Source: Candidatus Symbiopectobacterium sp. NZEC151
Lineage (GTDB): Bacteria > Pseudomonadota > Gammaproteobacteria > Enterobacterales > Enterobacteriaceae
Reading direction: 5' to 3'
Assembly (NCBI RefSeq): GCF_025962655.1
Contig: NZ_JAGFPE010000001.1
Span: 1,178,001 to 1,242,000 of the forward strand
DNA length: 64,000 nt
Position 1 is the stretch's first letter; each line of letters opens with the position of its first letter. Under the pieces are notes generated by a model. The model was not told the DNA's origin and did not search any database. It worked only from the letters and a program-made list of their open reading frames with translations. A program made the translations under genes and the position numbers. Positions 36,136 to 45,688 of the stretch are shown one piece after another.

Positions 36136-37564
36136 CGTACCACTCATCTCCCAGCAACTCGGGCGTATCAAACGCGGTTAACGCGTCGTAGTGTTGCGTG
36201 CAATCCTCGACAAACAGGTGGCGCGCGATCCCCTGAGCCAATCGTTTTGCGCCTTCGCTCACCGCGGGAATATCCCCCGATAGCTTGCCGTGTGTCAGCG
36301 TCGAGGGGTAATTGAAGCAATGCAGACGCGAAATCAACGGGCTGTTCTCCGGCGTTTTCGCCTGAAACTCAAAGGCCGGTCCCAGGTAAGGCGATGACGC
36401 CAGTTCGCGGTTCTCCTGCCCCGCGGGCGGCGTATACACATCCGACCAAAACAGCATCTCATCAGCGAAATGGCGCAATTCGCCGCGCTTGGAGACATCA
36501 ACGTCAAAACCCGTGGCAAAGATCGCGAAATCAACCTCGTAGCGCCCTTTGGGCGTGGTCAGCACCAGGTGCTGCTGAGCCTCCTCCAGGGTGACGATCG
36601 GGCTTGCCAAATGAAAATAGGCGTTGGCATGGCGTGACACCCGACGGGTAGAGTCGCGCGGGGGCGGCGTTTGTGCCGAGAGCGTCGTGGCAAGAAACTG
36701 CCACTTCCAGGCATCGCTAAGTCCGACGAATCCCTGCACCACCCCCTGACTGGAAATACCGGTAAATTTATTAATACGTGGAATATCGTCGCGTCGAATG
36801 AAGAGATCGACACGCTGCGCGCCAGCTTCCAGCGCCGTCGCCGCGTTATCCATGGCGGAGGCCCCGGCCCCCACTACCGCCACCCGTTTGCCTTGTAGCG
36901 CGGAGAAATCGATCGGTTGCGCCGAGTGCGCCCAATAGCGCCGATCCACCCGGTGTGCGATATCCGGCACAGCGGGCCCGCCCAAACCGTCGCGGCCATT
37001 CGCCAGCACCACACGGCGCGCGTAGTAGCGCTGCGTTGCACCGGTGAGTCGATTACGGGTATCCACCGCAATCAGCTTGTGCTGATAGGGCGTCAGCGCC
37101 ACGATTTCCGTGTGATTGATTACCGGCAACGCCAGCACGCGGCGGTACCAGGTAAGATACTCCATCCACTGGGTTCGGGAGATTTTATCCAGTGCTTCCC
37201 ACGCCGCAGCGCCGAATTGCGCCCGATACCAGGCGCGAAACGTCAACGCCGGCAACCCCAAGGCCGGACCGGTAAGCTGCTTTGGCGAACGCAGGGTTTC
37301 CATGCGCGCGTAGGTTACCCACGGGCCTTCCTGGCCTGCGGGCGCACGATCGAAACAGAGTATATTATCCACCCCCACCATGCGCAGCGCTGCCGCCGCC
37401 GTCAGGCCACACATTCCCGCGCCGAGGATAGCCACATCCAGCACCGGATGTTCCTCGACATAGTGCAAAGGCACCCAGGGTTTGGCTGGCAGTTCCAGCA
37501 GGCTCAAATCGTCATATAACCGGGCTTCCAGCGCAGAGAGTCCAGCCCCCTCACTCGTGTTCAT
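36119..37564 (-). CDS. FAD/NAD(P)-dependent oxidoreductase, flavin monooxygenase-like (copy 2)
   Basis: A 481-residue paralogue of the flavoprotein encoded at 28613-30064. It has GAGMCGLTAAAAL (FAD site, about 48), AGQEGPWVTYARM, a second Rossmann VAVVGAGASAMDNAA (about 226), and ATGFDV near 353. The two copies share the whole domain order and many identical blocks. This copy is first in a three-gene operon with two CMD/AhpD-fold proteins and is convergent with the operon holding copy 1, so duplication followed by specialisation is likely. RBS GGAG precedes the ATG. The reaction is unknown; oxidation or N-hydroxylation of an amine or amino acid is a guess. Confidence 0.78.
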   Translation of the reverse strand: MNTSEGAGLSALEARLYDDLSLLELPAKPWVPLHYVEEHPVLDVAILGAGMCGLTAAAALRMVGVDNILCFDRAPAGQEGPWVTYARMETLRSPKQLTGPALGLPALTFRAWYRAQFGAAAWEALDKISRTQWMEYLTWYRRVLALPVINHTEIVALTPYQHKLIAVDTRNRLTGATQRYYARRVVLANGRDGLGGPAVPDIAHRVDRRYWAHSAQPIDFSALQGKRVAVVGAGASAMDNAATALEAGAQRVDLFIRRDDIPRINKFTGISSQGVVQGFVGLSDAWKWQFLATTLSAQTPPPRDSTRRVSRHANAYFHLASPIVTLEEAQQHLVLTTPKGRYEVDFAIFATGFDVDVSKRGELRHFADEMLFWSDVYTPPAGQENRELASSPYLGPAFEFQAKTPENSPLISRLHCFNYPSTLTHGKLSGDIPAVSEGAKRLAQGIARHLFVEDCTQHYDALTAFDTPELLGDEWYDADAQ

Positions 37565-37824
37565 TTCGCTCCGTTCCTTTGATGATGTTGCTTATTCGTC
37601 ACAACTTTAATTATGCGTTATTTGAATTATTATCCATTGTTAATGCTTATTCTTAATAATTATTCCGCATGAGGATATGCAAAAAAGGAAATATACAGCG
37701 CGCGCATTTTCACGCATGCTTGGCACCATGCATTACCATCACGCCAACGCGCCACGTGGCGGGTACACCGGGGGGTTAGGGTGTATAGTGGCAGGCTGGC
37801 TTCCCGGTTGGAAAATAACGCACT

Positions 37825-38790
37825 ATGTTGAAAACGCCCTTAATCGAAGATTTGGATCTGCGCCAGTTGGAAGCTTTTTCTGCGGTGATCTCAGCGGGAA
37901 GCATTACGGCCGCCGCCAAGCAGTTACATCGCTCGCAACCCGCCGTAACGCGATTGATTCAGGAATTTGAAAGCAAGATTGGTTACCCGCTGTTTGTGCG
38001 CAACGGGCCACGCATTCACCCCACCGAGCAGGCACTACAGCTGCATGAATCGGTGGAACATGCCTTGATTTCGCTGCATCAGGTGCAGGTGCGCGCTCAG
38101 GAGATCAGTGCTGCGGAAGAGAAACCGCTGGTGATTGCTGCCACGCCAGCCATGGCTGCGGGGTTATTGCCTGACGCACTGGCAAAACTGGCGCTGACCA
38201 TGCCGCTGCAAATCCTCAGTTATACGGCGGAACAAGCGGTGCACAGCGTGATCGAGGGACGTGCCGATATGGCTATCAGCAGTTTGCCGCTGGAGCACAA
38301 GAATGTCGAACGGCACTGGATCGGGCAAACGCGCTGCGTGGTGGTGTTACACGAGGACGATCCGCTGGCACAGCAGGAGCGCATCGCGCTGGACGCCTTG
38401 GCAGCGCGGAAAATCATCACGCTGTACAATCCGTACCGCCAGCGTCACCGTTTTGAGCTGGCGATGAAAAAGGCCAAGATTACACCGCAGTACGTGATTG
38501 AAACCAACGCCTCTGCCAACCTGTTGGCGTGCGTGCGCAGCGGATTGGGCGTTGCCATTACGGAACCGGTGACGGCCTATGGCTTCCCGTTAAGCGGGGT
38601 GGCGGTAAGAGAGCTGGACGTGGATATTCCCTATTACTTTGGCGTTATTACGCCTCAGGCAAAAACAGTGCGCCCTATCGTTGTGCAATTAATTGATGCA
38701 CTGGAGCAAAGCGCGCGGGAATTACTCCCTGCATTTACGCTATTTCATTCTGATGAGCACCATAAAATCATGGTGTCGCTTAATAGTTAA
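37825..38790 (+). CDS. LysR-family transcriptional regulator
   Basis: A 321-residue LTTR: helix-turn-helix at about 11-70 (LRQLEAFSAVISAGSITAAAKQLHRSQPAVTRLIQEFE) and a substrate-binding domain at about 100-300. The sequence style (GYPLFVRNGPRIHPTEQA, ALDALAARKIITL) is like regulators of opine/octopine catabolism (NocR/OccR type) and amino acid use. It is divergent from the copy-2 FAD oxidoreductase operon (260 bp between starts) and upstream of tctCBA-opine dehydrogenase, so either may be its target. Confidence 0.88.
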   Translation: MLKTPLIEDLDLRQLEAFSAVISAGSITAAAKQLHRSQPAVTRLIQEFESKIGYPLFVRNGPRIHPTEQALQLHESVEHALISLHQVQVRAQEISAAEEKPLVIAATPAMAAGLLPDALAKLALTMPLQILSYTAEQAVHSVIEGRADMAISSLPLEHKNVERHWIGQTRCVVVLHEDDPLAQQERIALDALAARKIITLYNPYRQRHRFELAMKKAKITPQYVIETNASANLLACVRSGLGVAITEPVTAYGFPLSGVAVRELDVDIPYYFGVITPQAKTVRPIVVQLIDALEQSARELLPAFTLFHSDEHHKIMVSLNS

Positions 38791-38805
38791 TGTTGGGAAC
38801 AGCAT

Positions 38806-39000
<195 letters not shown>

Positions 39001-39192
39001 AACGTCATTTTAATTTTTGCCACGTAAGTGGCGCATAAATATATCTCTATTATTTTTGTCATACCTGACAAGAACGCATAGTCATACCTTAAATACGATT
39101 AATCACTAAAACAGCACCAGGTATTATTTTTCTCTGAACATTATTTTTAATTTCAACGTTAATTTCGCCACATTATTGCGATAAGGAAATGT

Positions 39193-40170
39193 ATGTCATC
39201 AACACTATCTCGTGGAAATCATTATCGTGCAGCGTTTATTATGCTTGCCGCCGCATTACCGGTTAGCAGTTACGCCGCCTACCCGGATAAACCGATAGAA
39301 ATGCTGGTCGCTTTTGCACCCGGTGGCGGCACGGATATTGCGGCACGCTCTATTGCACATTATCTGGAAAAACATTTGGGTAATAATGCGCGCATTGCCG
39401 TGATCAATAAACCGGGCGCTGGCGGAGAAATTGGCTGGACCGCGCTGGCACGCGCCAAGCCCGACGGTTACACCATCGGCATGATCAATCCCCCGGCGAT
39501 TAATGGGCTCGTGGTAGAAGGCAAAGCCAAGTTCACCATGAGTGACTATCAGCCCATCGCCAATATTGTGTACGACCCGGCGATCCTGGTGGTGAACAAA
39601 GACAGCCCCTACCAAACGTTGAGCCAGCTTATCAGCGCGGCACAACACGCGCCGGAAAAACTGGTGATAGGCACGTCCGGCGCATCAGGCTCTTCGGAGC
39701 ACATTGCGATCCTTAACCTCAATCGCCTGACCGGAGTCACGTTTACCCCCGCATTTTTCGGCAGCACGGCGCCGGTACGTCAGGCGATTCTGGGTGGACA
39801 CGTTCCCGCCGCAACCATGAACCTGAGCGAAGCTTTGCAACTGGCCCGCGACGGTCAAATCCGCGTGCTGGGTCTGATGGCAGATAAACGTGCTGATTAT
39901 CTGCCTAACGCGCCCACCTTTCGTGAGCAAAATATCGATCTGATTGCCGGTGCTTCGCGCGGTATTGCCGCGCCGAAAGGCACGCCGCCAGAGGTTGTCA
40001 AAGCGCTGGAGAAAGCGCTGGCGGGCGTGATCGCCGATCCCGACTATCTCGCGGCAGCGCAAAAAGCAGAGATCCCGCTTAACTATCTGAATGCGGCGGA
40101 ATATCGCACGCTTATCGACCGTATCAGTGCCGATCTCTCCGACACCTGGAAGGTGACACCATGGCGTTAA
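39193..40170 (+). CDS. TctC/Bug-family periplasmic binding protein
   Basis: A 325-residue tripartite-tricarboxylate-transporter receptor. Signal peptide to about residue 29 (ending SSYA), then the Bug-family opening YPDKPIEMLVAFAPGGGTDIAAR with the ligand-binding PGGGTD loop, and the second signature NKPGAGGEIGW at about 77. The ligand is carried by backbone and Ser/Thr contacts to a carboxylate; most Bug proteins bind carboxylic acids. First of a tctC-tctB-tctA transporter operon with an opine-dehydrogenase-family gene, so the ligand may be a carboxylate conjugate such as an opine. RBS AAGGAA precedes the ATG. Confidence 0.9.
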   Translation: MSSTLSRGNHYRAAFIMLAAALPVSSYAAYPDKPIEMLVAFAPGGGTDIAARSIAHYLEKHLGNNARIAVINKPGAGGEIGWTALARAKPDGYTIGMINPPAINGLVVEGKAKFTMSDYQPIANIVYDPAILVVNKDSPYQTLSQLISAAQHAPEKLVIGTSGASGSSEHIAILNLNRLTGVTFTPAFFGSTAPVRQAILGGHVPAATMNLSEALQLARDGQIRVLGLMADKRADYLPNAPTFREQNIDLIAGASRGIAAPKGTPPEVVKALEKALAGVIADPDYLAAAQKAEIPLNYLNAAEYRTLIDRISADLSDTWKVTPWR

Positions 40171-40631
40171 GTGCTTCACTAACCCATCGGCGGGCGGATG
40201 TGGTGTTTGCGACCGTATTGATTCTGGCCGCAGGCACGCTTTATCGGGAAGCGGGCCATTTCAGTGGCACCGGCGCTGCATTTCCACGCGTGTTAACCGT
40301 ACTGCTGGCGCTGTGTGCGCTGGCCGTCATCGTGCGTGAAATCAAGTTTCCGGCAGGCGATGAACGCCCTCTGTTCGCGCAACCAGTCCGCGTGGTGATG
40401 GGCTTTTTGCTGATGTTTGCTTATATCACGGCGATGGATGCGATCGGTTATGTTCCCGCCAGCGTAATTTTTGGCCTCGGAATACCGTGGCTGTTCGGTT
40501 ACCACCACTGGCGTCTGTCGCTGCCGGTGGTGTTGGGTACGCTCTGTTTTATTCTGGTGGTGTTTCGTCTGCTGCTTGAGCGCCCACTGCCCTCAGGCGC
40601 GCTAACCGCATTACTGGAGCCCCTGCTATGA
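40161..40631 (+). CDS. TctB-family small membrane subunit
   Basis: A 156-residue inner-membrane protein with four hydrophobic segments, typical of the poorly conserved TctB subunit. It starts inside the end of tctC (10-bp overlap) behind GGAAGGTGAC and overlaps tctA by 4 bp. The FPRVL motif after the first segment is common in the family. Together with TctA it forms the membrane part of the importer. Confidence 0.85.
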   Translation: MALSASLTHRRADVVFATVLILAAGTLYREAGHFSGTGAAFPRVLTVLLALCALAVIVREIKFPAGDERPLFAQPVRVVMGFLLMFAYITAMDAIGYVPASVIFGLGIPWLFGYHHWRLSLPVVLGTLCFILVVFRLLLERPLPSGALTALLEPLL

Positions 40632-42118
40632 TTGACGCTCTGCTCAGTGCATTACCGCACGTGTTTGCACCGGCCAATTTATTTGCCGTGGTGCTGGGCA
40701 CCGTAGCGGGATTGGTTGTAGGCGCGTTGCCCGGCCTGACGGTCACCACCGGTATCGCCATTCTGATCCCCTTGACGTTCGGCGTCGATCCGCTGTTTGC
40801 ACTCGGCATGATGGCCGGGATGTATAACGGCGGCAGCTATGGCGGTGCCATTCCTGCCATTCTGCTACGCATTCCCGGCACACCCGCCTCGGTCGCTACC
40901 GTACTGGATGGCTACGCCCTGACCCGGCAAGGAAAGGCAGCCTATGCGTTACAGGTAGCGGTCACGTCAGGGGTGATCGGCAGTGCACTTTCTGCCCTGG
41001 CCCTGATTCTGTTCGCGCCGGGCCTGGCCTCCATGAGCCTGCTGTTTGGTCCGGCGGAGTATTTCTGGATGGCGCTGCTGGGGCTGGCTACCGTGACCTC
41101 GTTACTCGGTGATGATTTTATCAAGGGTGTCATTGCCGCCATCATCGGTCTGCTGATCGGCACCGTCGGGCTGGATATTTCCACCGGCGATGAGCGCTAC
41201 ACCTTTGGTATTCTTGAATTGACCGAAGGGCTGGACCTGGTGGTGTTGTTGACCGCGCTGTTCGCGTTCCCGCCTCTGATTCATATGCTGGAACAGGCCA
41301 TTACCGCGGGCATGCCCGGTCACTTGCTGAAACTCAAACGACAGGGATCGGTACTCGCGCAATGGCGCAGCTTCTTGCCCGTTTGGCTGAGAAGTTCGGT
41401 GATTGGCATTATCGTCGGCGTACTGCCGGGTGCCGGCGGCAGCATGTCTTGCTATCTGGCCTATAACGACGCAAAGCGGCGCGACAGCGATCCGGACAGC
41501 TACGGTAAGGGCAACCCCAAAGGCGTCGCCGCCTCAGAAGCGGGCAACGGTGCCGATAATGCCGCCTCGTTGATTCCGGCCTTAACGCTGGGTATTCCCG
41601 GTTCGGGAATTGCGGCGGTGATCCTTGGTGGCCTGCTGGTTCAAGGGTTACGCCCCGGCCCGCAGCTGTTTCAGGATTATCCCGATATCGTGTACGGATT
41701 TATGCTGCAAATGCTGTTGTCAGCGTTATTACTGGCCGTGGTCGGAGGATTAACCGCAACGCGATTATTTGGTCAGGTATTAAGACTCCCCAATATATTG
41801 CTGGTGCCAGTAATCATGTTGTTTATTACCGTCGGGGTCTATGCGGTCAATAATACCCTCTTCGATCTGTATCTTTTCTTTAGTATTGGTGTGGTTGCCT
41901 ATTTCCTGGAAAAACTGGACTACCCTAGCGCACCGATTATTTTGGGTGTAATCCTGGGCCCTATCGCCGAAACACAATTACATCTCGCGTTGACTATTTC
42001 CGGCGGTAACACCCTCGCGTTAGTCAGTTCGCCGCTGTCAATCATTCTGGTGCTGCTCACATTATTTATTTTTGTTACCCCTTATTGGCGTTTTCGCCGC
42101 AAGCTACGTGCAGCCTGA
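40628..42118 (+). CDS. TctA-family large membrane subunit
   Basis: A 496-residue permease with about 10-12 transmembrane segments. The family signature is complete: GALPGLTVTTGIAILIP (about 40), YNGGSYGGAIPAILLRIPGTPAS, GVLPGAGGSMSCYLAYNDAKRRD (about 270), and GVAASEAGNGADNAASLIPALTLGIPGSG. This is the transporting subunit, moving a carboxylate with an ion gradient. Length matches the ~500-residue norm. Confidence 0.93.
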   Translation: MIDALLSALPHVFAPANLFAVVLGTVAGLVVGALPGLTVTTGIAILIPLTFGVDPLFALGMMAGMYNGGSYGGAIPAILLRIPGTPASVATVLDGYALTRQGKAAYALQVAVTSGVIGSALSALALILFAPGLASMSLLFGPAEYFWMALLGLATVTSLLGDDFIKGVIAAIIGLLIGTVGLDISTGDERYTFGILELTEGLDLVVLLTALFAFPPLIHMLEQAITAGMPGHLLKLKRQGSVLAQWRSFLPVWLRSSVIGIIVGVLPGAGGSMSCYLAYNDAKRRDSDPDSYGKGNPKGVAASEAGNGADNAASLIPALTLGIPGSGIAAVILGGLLVQGLRPGPQLFQDYPDIVYGFMLQMLLSALLLAVVGGLTATRLFGQVLRLPNILLVPVIMLFITVGVYAVNNTLFDLYLFFSIGVVAYFLEKLDYPSAPIILGVILGPIAETQLHLALTISGGNTLALVSSPLSIILVLLTLFIFVTPYWRFRRKLRAA

Positions 42119-42158
42119 AATAACCCAGGTTTGGACACACAGCGACCTAGGGTATTAC

Positions 42159-42181
42159 GCAAGGTGAGGCATTCACCTTGC
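42159..42181. promoter_or_regulatory. Hairpin between tctA and the opine dehydrogenase gene
   Basis: GCAAGGTGA (42159-42167) and TCACCTTGC (42173-42181) form a perfect 9-bp stem with loop GGCAT. No T run follows. It lies in the 101-bp spacer 38 bp before the next gene and may tune expression within the operon or stabilise the upstream mRNA. Confidence 0.45.
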
Positions 42182-42219
42182 CTGATGCGTCATTCGCGTG
42201 ATTGAAAGGATAATCACAG

Positions 42220-43317
42220 ATGAAAATAGCACTGTTAGGTGCAGGGAACATTGGATTTGCCAGCGCAGCCTGGCTCTGCCATCACGGCCACCAGACGGTG
42301 CTCTGGGCCAGGGATGCGCACACGCTGGCAGGTATTTCTCACGCCCATTCAGGGCTTCACTATACCGGCGTTATCGAAGGAGAATGTCGCCCGGCCGTTA
42401 CTACTGACATCGCCGCTGCGGTACGCGGCGCGGATGCCGTGCTGCTGTGCGTTCCGGGTTATGGCCATCGTGCAGTGATGGAAGCACTGGCACCCCATCT
42501 GACAACCGGACAGCCGGTTATCATTAATTCCGCGTGCTCATTGAGCGCCTTGTTTTTGTCGCAACTGCTGGCACAGCGCGCCATCCGCGCACCGATTATT
42601 ACCTGGGGAACCACCGCATTCACCGCCCGACGCAAAGCGGAAAACGGCGTCACCCTGATGACCGCACGCCGCTGTGTGCATGTCGCCACGCTCCCCGCCG
42701 CACACAATGCCGAGGCAATCGCCCTGTGCGAGCAGCTGTTTGGCAAACGGTTCCAGCCGCAATCCAATATCCTGGCGACGTCATTAATCAATATCAATCC
42801 GATTGCGCATTTGGGGTTGGCGCTGTGCAATGTCACACGCATCGAGCATCAGGAGCGCTGGCCGCAATATCACTATATGACAGATGGAGTGGCGAACCTG
42901 ATTCTGGCACTGGAGCAGGAACGGCAAGCCTTGGCACAGGCATTTGGCCTGAGGCTGCACAGCATTGAAGCGCATTTTCAGCAATCGTTCGATGTATCCT
43001 GCCGTACGTTGAGCGAGATCGCCGCCGAGTTGCACCGTCGGCGCGGTGGACCACCCGGCCCGACCGATATGAATACCCGTTTTATTCTGGAAGATACGCC
43101 CTACGGGTTGGTGTTCGCCGAAGCGGTTGCACGCAAAGCAGGGATCGCGCTGCCGCTACACAGTGCATCGATTACCCTCGCCAGCGCCGTGTGGCAGTGC
43201 GATCTTCGGGCCCAAAATGATGTATTGCCGTCCCTGGAACTGGATGCCCTCTCGCTCGCTGATTTTACCCGATCGTTGCAAGAGGGCATTAGCGCATCAC
43301 AGGTCCGCGTGTGGTAA
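42220..43317 (+). CDS. Opine/octopine dehydrogenase-family NAD(P) oxidoreductase
   Basis: A 365-residue protein with an N-terminal Rossmann domain (MKIALLGAGNIG, then RGADAVLLCVPGYGHR) and a C-terminal all-helical domain of the NAD/NADP octopine/nopaline dehydrogenase family. NINPIAHLGLALCN carries the His expected to be catalytic (about 195). Such enzymes join or cleave an amino acid and a 2-keto acid by reductive or oxidative chemistry. It lies 101 bp after tctA, so it may act on the substrate of that transporter, for example an imported opine or similar N-carboxyalkyl amino acid. Related folds also occur in staphylopine-type metallophore enzymes, but no nicotianamine-synthase-like partner is present. 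RBS GAAAGGATAA supports the ATG. Confidence 0.8.
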   Translation: MKIALLGAGNIGFASAAWLCHHGHQTVLWARDAHTLAGISHAHSGLHYTGVIEGECRPAVTTDIAAAVRGADAVLLCVPGYGHRAVMEALAPHLTTGQPVIINSACSLSALFLSQLLAQRAIRAPIITWGTTAFTARRKAENGVTLMTARRCVHVATLPAAHNAEAIALCEQLFGKRFQPQSNILATSLININPIAHLGLALCNVTRIEHQERWPQYHYMTDGVANLILALEQERQALAQAFGLRLHSIEAHFQQSFDVSCRTLSEIAAELHRRRGGPPGPTDMNTRFILEDTPYGLVFAEAVARKAGIALPLHSASITLASAVWQCDLRAQNDVLPSLELDALSLADFTRSLQEGISASQVRVW

Positions 43318-43347
43318 TCGCTAACGCCCACCCGACAGGCGCAGCCG

Positions 43348-44637
43348 TTAGCGCTGCGCCACTTCTGTCAGCACCGCATCCAGCGTATCGAGAAACAGCG
43401 CGGCATGCTGTTCACTGAACACCAGCGGTGGCCGAATCTTCAGAATATTGCCCGCAGGCCCGGTGGCGCTGATCAATACGCCGCGCTGGCGCAGGGTGTT
43501 TACCACTGCTACCGCCTCAGCGCTGGCTGGCGTTTTGTTTTCACGGTCGCTCACCAGTTCCGCGCCGACAAACAGCCCGCTGCCGCGCACGTCGCCCAGC
43601 AGTTCATGACGCTGCGCCAACGCGTGCAACCCTTCGCGCAGGCAATGCCCGACCCGCAATGCATTTTGTTGCAGTTGCTCTTCGCGGATCACCCTAAGCA
43701 CCGCGTGTGCCGCCTGACACGACACCGGGTTACCGCCAAAGGTATTAAAATAGCGAACGTCGCGGCCAAACGCGGCAAACAGCGCCGATTTTCCCACCAG
43801 TCCGGCGATCGGATGCCCGTTACCCATCGGCTTGCCCAGGCTGACCAGATCCGGCACCACCTGATGACGGGCGAACCCCCACATGGCTTCGCCGGTGCGG
43901 CCAAAACCCGGCTGCACTTCATCGGCAATAAACAGCCCGCCTGCATCGCGCACCCATTGTACCGCTTGCGCCACTTCACCCTTCGGGGGGGAGAAGACGC
44001 CGTCGCTGGAAAAAATGGTATCGAACAGCAGTGCCGCAGGACGAATGTCTTCTGCACGCATCTCCGCCAGTGCCGCCTGCACCGACGCCAAAAACGCGCC
44101 GGGTTGGCGATAGCTGTCTGGTGCATCAATCAGTTTTACATAATTGCCGCGCGCCACGCCGTCGCCAAGGGACGGGGAGAGTTCCGCCAGCGCGCTGGTA
44201 ACACCGTGATAGGCCCAACGTGTCACGATAACCCCGGTGCCGCCCGTCACATGCCGCGCAATGCGCAGCGCCAAATCATTGGCTTCACTGCCGGTGCAGG
44301 TCAGCATCAGGTTATCCAGCTCCGCCGGAAATTCACGCAGCAGGTCTTCGGCAAAATCAACGATGGCATGATGTAGATAACGGGTATGGGTATTAAGCTG
44401 CGCGCTCTGCCGGGCAATCGCTTCCACCACCGCCGGATGGCAATGCCCGACCGATGCCACGTTGTTGTATACGTCCAGATAGCGTTTGCCCTGCGCATCG
44501 AACAACCACACGCCCTCTCCGCGCACCGGATGCAACGGCTCCTGATAGAAGAGTCGATAACCCTGACCCAATACGCGCTGGCGGCGCGCCAGTAGTTCAG
44601 CGCTGTCATTCACGGGTGACATTGTCACTTCAGCCAT
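43348..44637 (-). CDS. Class III PLP enzyme, ethanolamine-phosphate / phosphohydroxylysine phospho-lyase-like
   Basis: A 429-residue fold-type I PLP protein. Visible motifs: YNNVASVGHCHPAVVEA (about 57), the phosphate-binding TGSEANDLALRIARH (about 113), WAYHGVTSAL, Walker-like LFIADEVQPGFGRTG (about 240) and the PLP Lys in SLGKPMGNGHPIAGLVG (about 270). The overall sequence is closer to AGXT2L1/AGXT2L2 phospho-lyases than to ordinary transaminases. It overlaps by 8 bp a gene for a hydroxylysine-kinase-like kinase, so the two likely act in sequence: phosphorylation of an amino alcohol, then elimination of phosphate and ammonia to an aldehyde. A transaminase role remains possible. Confidence 0.82.
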   Translation of the reverse strand: MAEVTMSPVNDSAELLARRQRVLGQGYRLFYQEPLHPVRGEGVWLFDAQGKRYLDVYNNVASVGHCHPAVVEAIARQSAQLNTHTRYLHHAIVDFAEDLLREFPAELDNLMLTCTGSEANDLALRIARHVTGGTGVIVTRWAYHGVTSALAELSPSLGDGVARGNYVKLIDAPDSYRQPGAFLASVQAALAEMRAEDIRPAALLFDTIFSSDGVFSPPKGEVAQAVQWVRDAGGLFIADEVQPGFGRTGEAMWGFARHQVVPDLVSLGKPMGNGHPIAGLVGKSALFAAFGRDVRYFNTFGGNPVSCQAAHAVLRVIREEQLQQNALRVGHCLREGLHALAQRHELLGDVRGSGLFVGAELVSDRENKTPASAEAVAVVNTLRQRGVLISATGPAGNILKIRPPLVFSEQHAALFLDTLDAVLTEVAQR

Positions 44638-45688
44638 TATTTATCTCCTTTATCCCCTGCCATATCCGCTGGCAGAACCGATCGTGTGAATAGCGGGATA
44701 TCTGTTGCAGGCTGCGCCAACTGCGCGGCAAATTGCGCAACAAATAGTCACGATTGTCCGGATAGCGTGCGGCACGCCACTGCGCGATAGTCATGATCAG
44801 CGCCAGACGCGTCATGATGAGATCGGGCAATAGCGCAATCTCCTGCTCGGTCAATGGCAAATGTGCATGATAAGACGCGGTAAACGGCACGATAAAAGCG
44901 AAGGGATCGTCCCCGTCATGGACCTGATAGGCCAATGCCGTCGCCAGGTCATTGATCAGCGGTGCATACAGGGCATCACCAAAATCGATAATGCCGCTTA
45001 CGCGCGTAGCATCACCGGTATCTGCCAGCACGTTATGCGGATTCATGTCGTTATGGATGGTCTGCTGACGCAGCGTTTTTAACTGCGGCGCGACGTGGCT
45101 ATCGTAGCGTTGCAGGATCTGCGTGATAGCCTGTTGCTGCTCAGGGTCGTGCACAAACGCAAGATAAGGCCGAATTTGCTCGGCGCGACTGATGTCCCAC
45201 AACAGTTGCCTTTTCTCTGCCGGGTGTGAAAAACGGCCCAATGCCACATCCAGCTGTGCCAGCGTGCTGCCTAAACTTTCCATCAGCGCGATAGAGGGCC
45301 TAACCGCGTGCAGCGGTGTGCCTTCAAGAAAACTCACCAGACGAATGCGCAACGCGCTGCCGTCAATGTCCACCACCGGTTCCGCCTGCTGATAGCGCGT
45401 CAGTATCACGCGCGGCACCGGCAGCGCCGCCGCCTGCTGGGCAACATGCAGTAATAGCGCGGTCTGGTAATGGCTCTCGGCCACCGATTCAGCGGCATTG
45501 ATCACCTTTAGCATATAGCGCCGCCCGGAGGGCACGGTCAGGCAGAAATTTTTATCCCGTTCGCCGGTGAGCAAGGTGACATTCCCTTGCAGGCCGTAGT
45601 ATTGCCACACCAGCGCCTGCGCCTGCTGGCAAGAAACCTCTGGTACCGCTTGTGTCATCAGCGTGCCCGAGTCCTGCGCGTCACACAT
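44630..45688 (-). CDS. APH-family small-molecule kinase, hydroxylysine kinase-like
   Basis: A 352-residue kinase of the aminoglycoside phosphotransferase/choline kinase superfamily. Catalytic loop IHNDMNPHNVLAD (about 227, HxDxxxxN) and metal-binding IIDFGDALYAPL (about 250). The N-lobe Lys is in YMLKVINA (about 62). The layout matches AGPHD1/hydroxylysine kinases, which in animals precede the phospho-lyase AGXT2L2. The ATG at 45688 is chosen because GGAGG lies five bases upstream and the codon overlaps the SDR stop; earlier in-frame codons lack such a site. It is unlikely to be an antibiotic-resistance gene because it sits in a catabolic operon. Confidence 0.8.
   Translation of the reverse strand: MCDAQDSGTLMTQAVPEVSCQQAQALVWQYYGLQGNVTLLTGERDKNFCLTVPSGRRYMLKVINAAESVAESHYQTALLLHVAQQAAALPVPRVILTRYQQAEPVVDIDGSALRIRLVSFLEGTPLHAVRPSIALMESLGSTLAQLDVALGRFSHPAEKRQLLWDISRAEQIRPYLAFVHDPEQQQAITQILQRYDSHVAPQLKTLRQQTIHNDMNPHNVLADTGDATRVSGIIDFGDALYAPLINDLATALAYQVHDGDDPFAFIVPFTASYHAHLPLTEQEIALLPDLIMTRLALIMTIAQWRAARYPDNRDYLLRNLPRSWRSLQQISRYSHDRFCQRIWQGIKEINNG

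Noticed and set aside
42220-43317. Opine dehydrogenase-family gene considered as part of a staphylopine/pseudopaline metallophore operon
   Set aside because: No nicotianamine-synthase-like gene, TonB receptor or metallophore exporter is present nearby.
43337-43362. GC-rich inverted repeat (GGCGCAGC...GCTGCGCC) at the end of the opine dehydrogenase gene, considered as a terminator
   Set aside because: It lies within the last codons of the converging PLP-enzyme gene and has no T run; kept out of the feature list as unsupported.
44630-45688. Kinase considered as an aminoglycoside resistance gene
   Set aside because: The fold is shared, but the coupling to a PLP phospho-lyase and SDR and the absence of mobile elements point to catabolism.
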